A stretch of DNA of 64,000 bases from Actinostola sp. cb2023 (Eukaryota > Cnidaria > Anthozoa > Actiniaria > Actinostolidae). Made by a program: the position numbers and the translations under genes. The notes under the pieces are model-generated. The model was not told where the DNA came from and ran no database searches. It saw only the letters and a program-made list of their open reading frames with translations. Each line of letters starts with the position of its first letter. Position 1 is the first letter of the stretch. Location of the stretch: assembly GCA_033675265.1 (NCBI GenBank), contig JAUJYZ010000228.1:229501-293500 (forward strand), given 5' to 3'. Positions 60,801-64,000 of this stretch are shown here, piece after piece.

Positions 60801-62302
60801 GTCACCTAATATTGAGAAGTTCATTCGTCATACCCCTGGGGGGCACCCTGAACCCAGTGTAAGTAACAAGAGGGAGAGAGGGAAGTCATGTCACCTAATA
60901 TTGAGAAGTTCATTCGTCATACCCCTGGGGGGCACCCTGAAACCAGTGTAAGTAACAAGAGGGAGAGGGAAGGGAAGTCATGTCACCTAATATTGAGAAG
61001 TTCATTCGTCATACTCTTGGAGGGCACACTAGCTGAACCAAGCACTTGAAAATTGTGTTGTTGTACGACTAGAAAAGCTCTTTCTGTTCAGGAAATAAAA
61101 GATGAAAGAAATGAGGCTTTAGAGCTGCAAAACATGGATCCAAAGAAAGTGGTACATGAACTGTTTCATTGCATTGCCAAAGAAGTGAGAGATGAGGTAT
61201 AAACATTTGGGGTGACAGGTTACCCCTGATCTTCTACATGTACCTGTATTATTAAAGGGCACACCGTCCGCCCCCTGGTAGATCAGTTTCGACTGAAGGG
61301 GTTCGGGCGTTAAGAATAGTACCTTTACCTTTAGTATCAAATGGATGAACTTGGATTTCTTAGAACTGTCAGACGCAGGACGCATCTATGTAGAAAGCTA
61401 CAATGCACCCCAAGATAGTATTATATTATCGAGAGGAGGGGACGACACTCCCTGAAATTCTGGGTGGTGACATGCCACATACCCTGGCCCTGATTTAATC
61501 TTTGATACTTCGACACACTCTAATCCTTCTTCTCTTTCAGGTTAATTTACCCCTTGAGTCGCTAAGTTGGCCTACTCTTCTAGGCATACTAAGAAATCAA
61601 CGGTCAAGTGGGCGACCAGAGATGTGTTTTTTTATAAGGTGAATGACAACCACTGGCACAAGTCTGAGTAAAAGAAGAGGTATCTTGATGTGCTTTCTGA
61701 TTCAATCTTCAGGTGTTCCCTTACTAGTAAAGAAATTCAAGCATATTATGATGAGGGGGGACCAGAGGCTTACGAATCCTCTGAAGTAGCTTTCATTGGA
61801 ATGTCTGTAAGTACTATTCATTCTGAATAATATTTTGTACTGATGGGAATGTTTGTTGATGGGATGTTACTTCATTATTGAATTGTAAATATTGCTATAG
61901 CAGGAAAAAGTCCCTCATTGGGAGTGTGGTTGTATAAAAATAGTATTGACCATCACTGACCATCATGGCCTCTACCCTTTTGTGATTCTGTCCCTTTCCC
62001 CTCTTCCTCAGTCCCACTTCTCCCCAATCCCCATGTGAGCTGGCTAATTTGAAAAGAAAAAGAATAGATACATGTGCACAGTTGTATGCTAAGTGATTAT
62101 TTTTCTAAAGTACTTATGAAACAAAATTAAATCCCTCACTGACTGAAATTGTTGTACTATTATTGCATTATAGGAGTTTAGACAAGTACAGACTCCTTCT
62201 GATAAAGTGACAAAGTTTTTAGATGAACTAACACCACCTGCAAAGGCCACTCTTCACTTCTACACTCAACAAAAATGTTGTCACCATAAATCTGATAATT
62301 AA
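57809..62302 (+). CDS. NUDT22: NUDT22-type UDP-sugar Nudix hydrolase
   Basis: Five exons: 57809-58315, 61092-61196, 61541-61638, 61713-61806, 62174-62302, phases consistent, 310 residues (human 303). The human enzyme hydrolyses UDP-glucose and UDP-galactose, yielding UMP and hexose 1-phosphate. Signatures: IWQERIQQFPRLYNATKFRL, CYRDFICTN, CFADPIGVNGL, VFIRRSQQLYEFPGM, then PGGHPEP at the end of exon 1, and VVHELFHCIAKEVRDEV across exons 2-3, which together form the family's interrupted Nudix box. Later come WPTLLGILRNQ, CSLTSKEIQAYY, GGPEAYES and PPAKATLHFY. The donor after PGGHPEPS (GTAAGT, 58316) is the first of about 30 near-identical donor copies in the intron. Only the first keeps the frame and the single Nudix start. 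The stop is followed by an AATTAAAA-rich 3' end. Confidence 0.95.
58286..61012 (+). repeat. ~89-93-bp array containing the NUDT22 exon 1 end and splice donor
   Basis: About 30 units, each made of ATACCCCTGGGGGGCACCCT, GAACCCAGT, a donor (GTAAGT in about 20, GTATGT in about 10), AACAAGAGGGAGAG, then AAGTCATGTCACCTAATATT and GAGAAGTTCA(T/A)TCGTC. The first unit overlaps the coding end of exon 1 (TTTCACACCCCTGGG). The last, degenerate unit ends at about 61012, 79 bp before exon 2. Unit lengths vary by indels in the GGGAGAGGGA run. The 62-63-codon frames crossing it are artefacts. Confidence 0.97.
61335..61410 (+). repeat. Copy A of an ~80-bp direct duplication (NUDT22 intron 2)
   Basis: ATGGATGAACTTGGATTTCT to ACAATGCACCCCAAGATAG. 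A second copy lies at 62955-63035, downstream of the gene, with about nine differences. Both copies keep an open frame of about 25 codons (MDELGFLRTVR then HLCRKLQC) ending at the same stop position. Confidence 0.85.
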
Positions 62303-62465
62303 AACCACAACGATAATCTGCCAAATTATGTCCAAAAGGAAGAAAATGACTGTCGTCAGCAATATATGGTGGGAATATGGAGCTGTATTTGTGGATGAAT
62401 GTACAAGATAATCATAATATTATTGCTGAGACATGAAATGAAACAAAATGAAATGAAACAGACAC

Positions 62466-62624
62466 CTGGCCCCGGTTGCACGGAAAGTGGTTAGTGCTAT
62501 CCACTGGATAAGTCCTATCCAACAGGAAAAAATGATGTCGTTATGCAATACATTTTATGCGTTGGATAGGACTTATCCGGTGGATAGTGCTAACCACCTT
62601 TCGTGCAACCGGGGCCTGTAGTTG
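62466..62624. mobile_element. ~160-bp hairpin MITE
   Basis: GGCCCCGGTTGCACGGAAAG at the left is mirrored by CTTTCGTGCAACCGGGGCC at the right, with ATCCACTGGATAAGTCCTAT against ATAGGACTTATCCGGTGGAT inside. It starts 164 bp after the NUDT22 stop. Confidence 0.9.
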
Positions 62625-62703
62625 ACTGTCCAAAATTAGATAGTGAAGAAGTGACCAGGAGTGAGTTGTATAAAACTTAATGCTGGGCATAACTGCTAAC
62701 ATC

Positions 62704-62846
62704 AGGCCCCAGTTGCACGAAAAGTGAATAGCGCCGCTATCCACCGGATAAGTCTTATCCAACAGATACAATTTATTGGATAACTGCATCAGTTTTAACA
62801 GTTGGATCAAACTTATCCAGTGGATAGCGCTATTCGTGCAACCAGA
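62704..62846. mobile_element. Second, diverged copy of the same hairpin MITE
   Basis: AGGCCCCAGTTGCACGAAAA and CTATCCACCGGATAAGTCTT are mirrored by AACTTATCCAGTGGATAGCG and TTCGTGCAACCAG. It is related to 62466-62624 but has a different loop. Confidence 0.85.
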
Positions 62847-62954
62847 TGTACAAATAGTAAGTAATGCAGCTACGTTAGCAATTACACCTGCAATAAAACT
62901 CTTATGCAACTCACTACAGATCTTCTGGATTTTCTGAAACTGACTAATAAATTA

Positions 62955-63035
62955 TAAATGGATGAACTTGGATTTCTTAGAACTGTCAGAAACAGTATGC
63001 ATCTATGTAGAAAGCTACAATGCAACCCAAGATAA
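62955..63035 (+). repeat. Copy B of the ~80-bp direct duplication
   Basis: ATGGATGAACTTGGATTTCT again, then CAGAAACAGTATGCATCTAT and ACCCAAGATAA. See copy A at 61335-61410. Confidence 0.85.
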
Positions 63036-63149
63036 TACCAAATGAGGATGCACCAAGAACCACAAAGGTAGGGAGTTCCTTGTCCGATGTCTTCATGTCA
63101 GGAACAGTAACAGCGAACTCTGCTGTCAGGTCACAAAAACTGGATACAA

Positions 63150-64000
63150 AGAAGTTGGCCATTCATCAATGGTCATCAACATCATCATCATTAAATGTTT
63201 ATGTACATCATCATCATCAATGTCATCATTATCATCCTCAGTGATCATCATCAATGGTTATAAACAACACTAATCCATCATATCATCATCATCAATAACA
63301 TGTGAATACCATATGTAAAGACTGACCACCATCATCATCATCACATCAGTGATCACTCTATCAATATCATCATCAGTGATTATCAACATCGTCGTCATTG
63401 GCCAACAACATCACCATTAAAAAATTATCATCACCATCATTAATCATCATCACCATCATTAATCATCATCACCATCATTAATCATCGCCATCATTAATCA
63501 TCATCGCCATCATTAATCATCATCACCATCATTAATCATCATCACCATCATTAATCATCATTACAATCATTAATTATCATTACAATCATTAATTATCATC
63601 ACCATCATTAATCATCATCACCATCATTAATCATCATCACCATCATTAATCATCATTACAATCATAATTATCATCACCATCATTAATTATCATCACCATT
63701 AATCATCATCATCATCATTAATCATCACCACAATCACCATCACAATCACCATCATTAATCATCATCACCATCATTAATCACCATCATTAATCATCATCGC
63801 CATCATTAATCATCATCGCCATCATTAATCATCATCACTATCATTAATCATCATCACCATCATTAATCATCATCACCATCATTAATTATCATTACAATCA
63901 TTAATTATCATCACCATCATTAATCATCACCACAATCACAATCATCATCACCATCATTAATTATCATTACAATCATTAATTATCATCACCATCATTAATT
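63150..64000. repeat. ATC/ATT-rich microsatellite (CATCATTAATCATCATCAC)
   Basis: Imperfect CATCAT runs from about 63177 become a regular 18-19-bp period of ATCACCATCATTAATCATC from about 63420 to the window end. The array continues beyond the window. Confidence 0.95.

Overview
The window is animal nuclear DNA, AT-rich and dense in repeats. It carries five intron-containing genes whose spliced products are recognisable metazoan proteins: MAP10, ITPK1, MRPS18A, RSPH9 and NUDT22. The motile-cilium gene RSPH9, hammerhead-bearing Penelope-like (PLE) remnants, tRNA-derived SINEs with a shared central domain and many TIR/MITE elements suggest a marine invertebrate, probably a cnidarian or another early-branching lineage. 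The sequence alone does not settle the phylum. Exon limits were set by hand from homology, splice sites and phase.

Layout. 1-5.3 kb: a GATG microsatellite, small inverted-repeat elements and a TIR element holding a 342-codon ORF of unknown function. 6.2-18.1 kb: a ~10-bp satellite in two large arms of opposite orientation, interrupted by a 3.4-kb long-TIR transposon (6347-9719) and a gene-free core with a 10/20-bp array and a perfect-looking hairpin repeat. 18.2-22.5 kb: MAP10, two exons, plus strand. 25.2-47.7 kb: ITPK1, minus strand. Eleven coding exons were found, and one very short second exon was not. Its introns are swollen by minisatellites of 21, 25, 26, 31, 43, 48 and 77 bp, SINEs and MITEs. 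48.0-50.1 kb: MRPS18A, plus strand, five exons, divergent from ITPK1 across 239 bp. 50.2-54.1 kb: nested mobile elements around a Penelope-like remnant. 55.0-57.6 kb: RSPH9, minus strand, six exons. 57.8-62.3 kb: NUDT22, plus strand, five exons, divergent from RSPH9 across 241 bp. The end of the window is an ATC-rich microsatellite.

The genes do not form one pathway: cytoskeleton and cytokinesis (MAP10), inositol phosphate signalling (ITPK1), mitochondrial translation (MRPS18A), ciliary radial spokes (RSPH9) and UDP-sugar hydrolysis (NUDT22). Two divergent pairs probably share promoters.

Most striking observations: (1) the first intron of NUDT22 is an array of about 30 copies of a unit that contains the end of exon 1, including the start of the Nudix box and its 5' splice site; (2) a TTAA-flanked MITE family with an exact empty site inside the window; (3) a TIR element inserted in the hammerhead core of a PLE arm, also with an exact empty site; (4) two large minisatellites in ITPK1 introns that grow out of SINE copies; (5) a minisatellite of ~88 units carried inside a TIR transposon.
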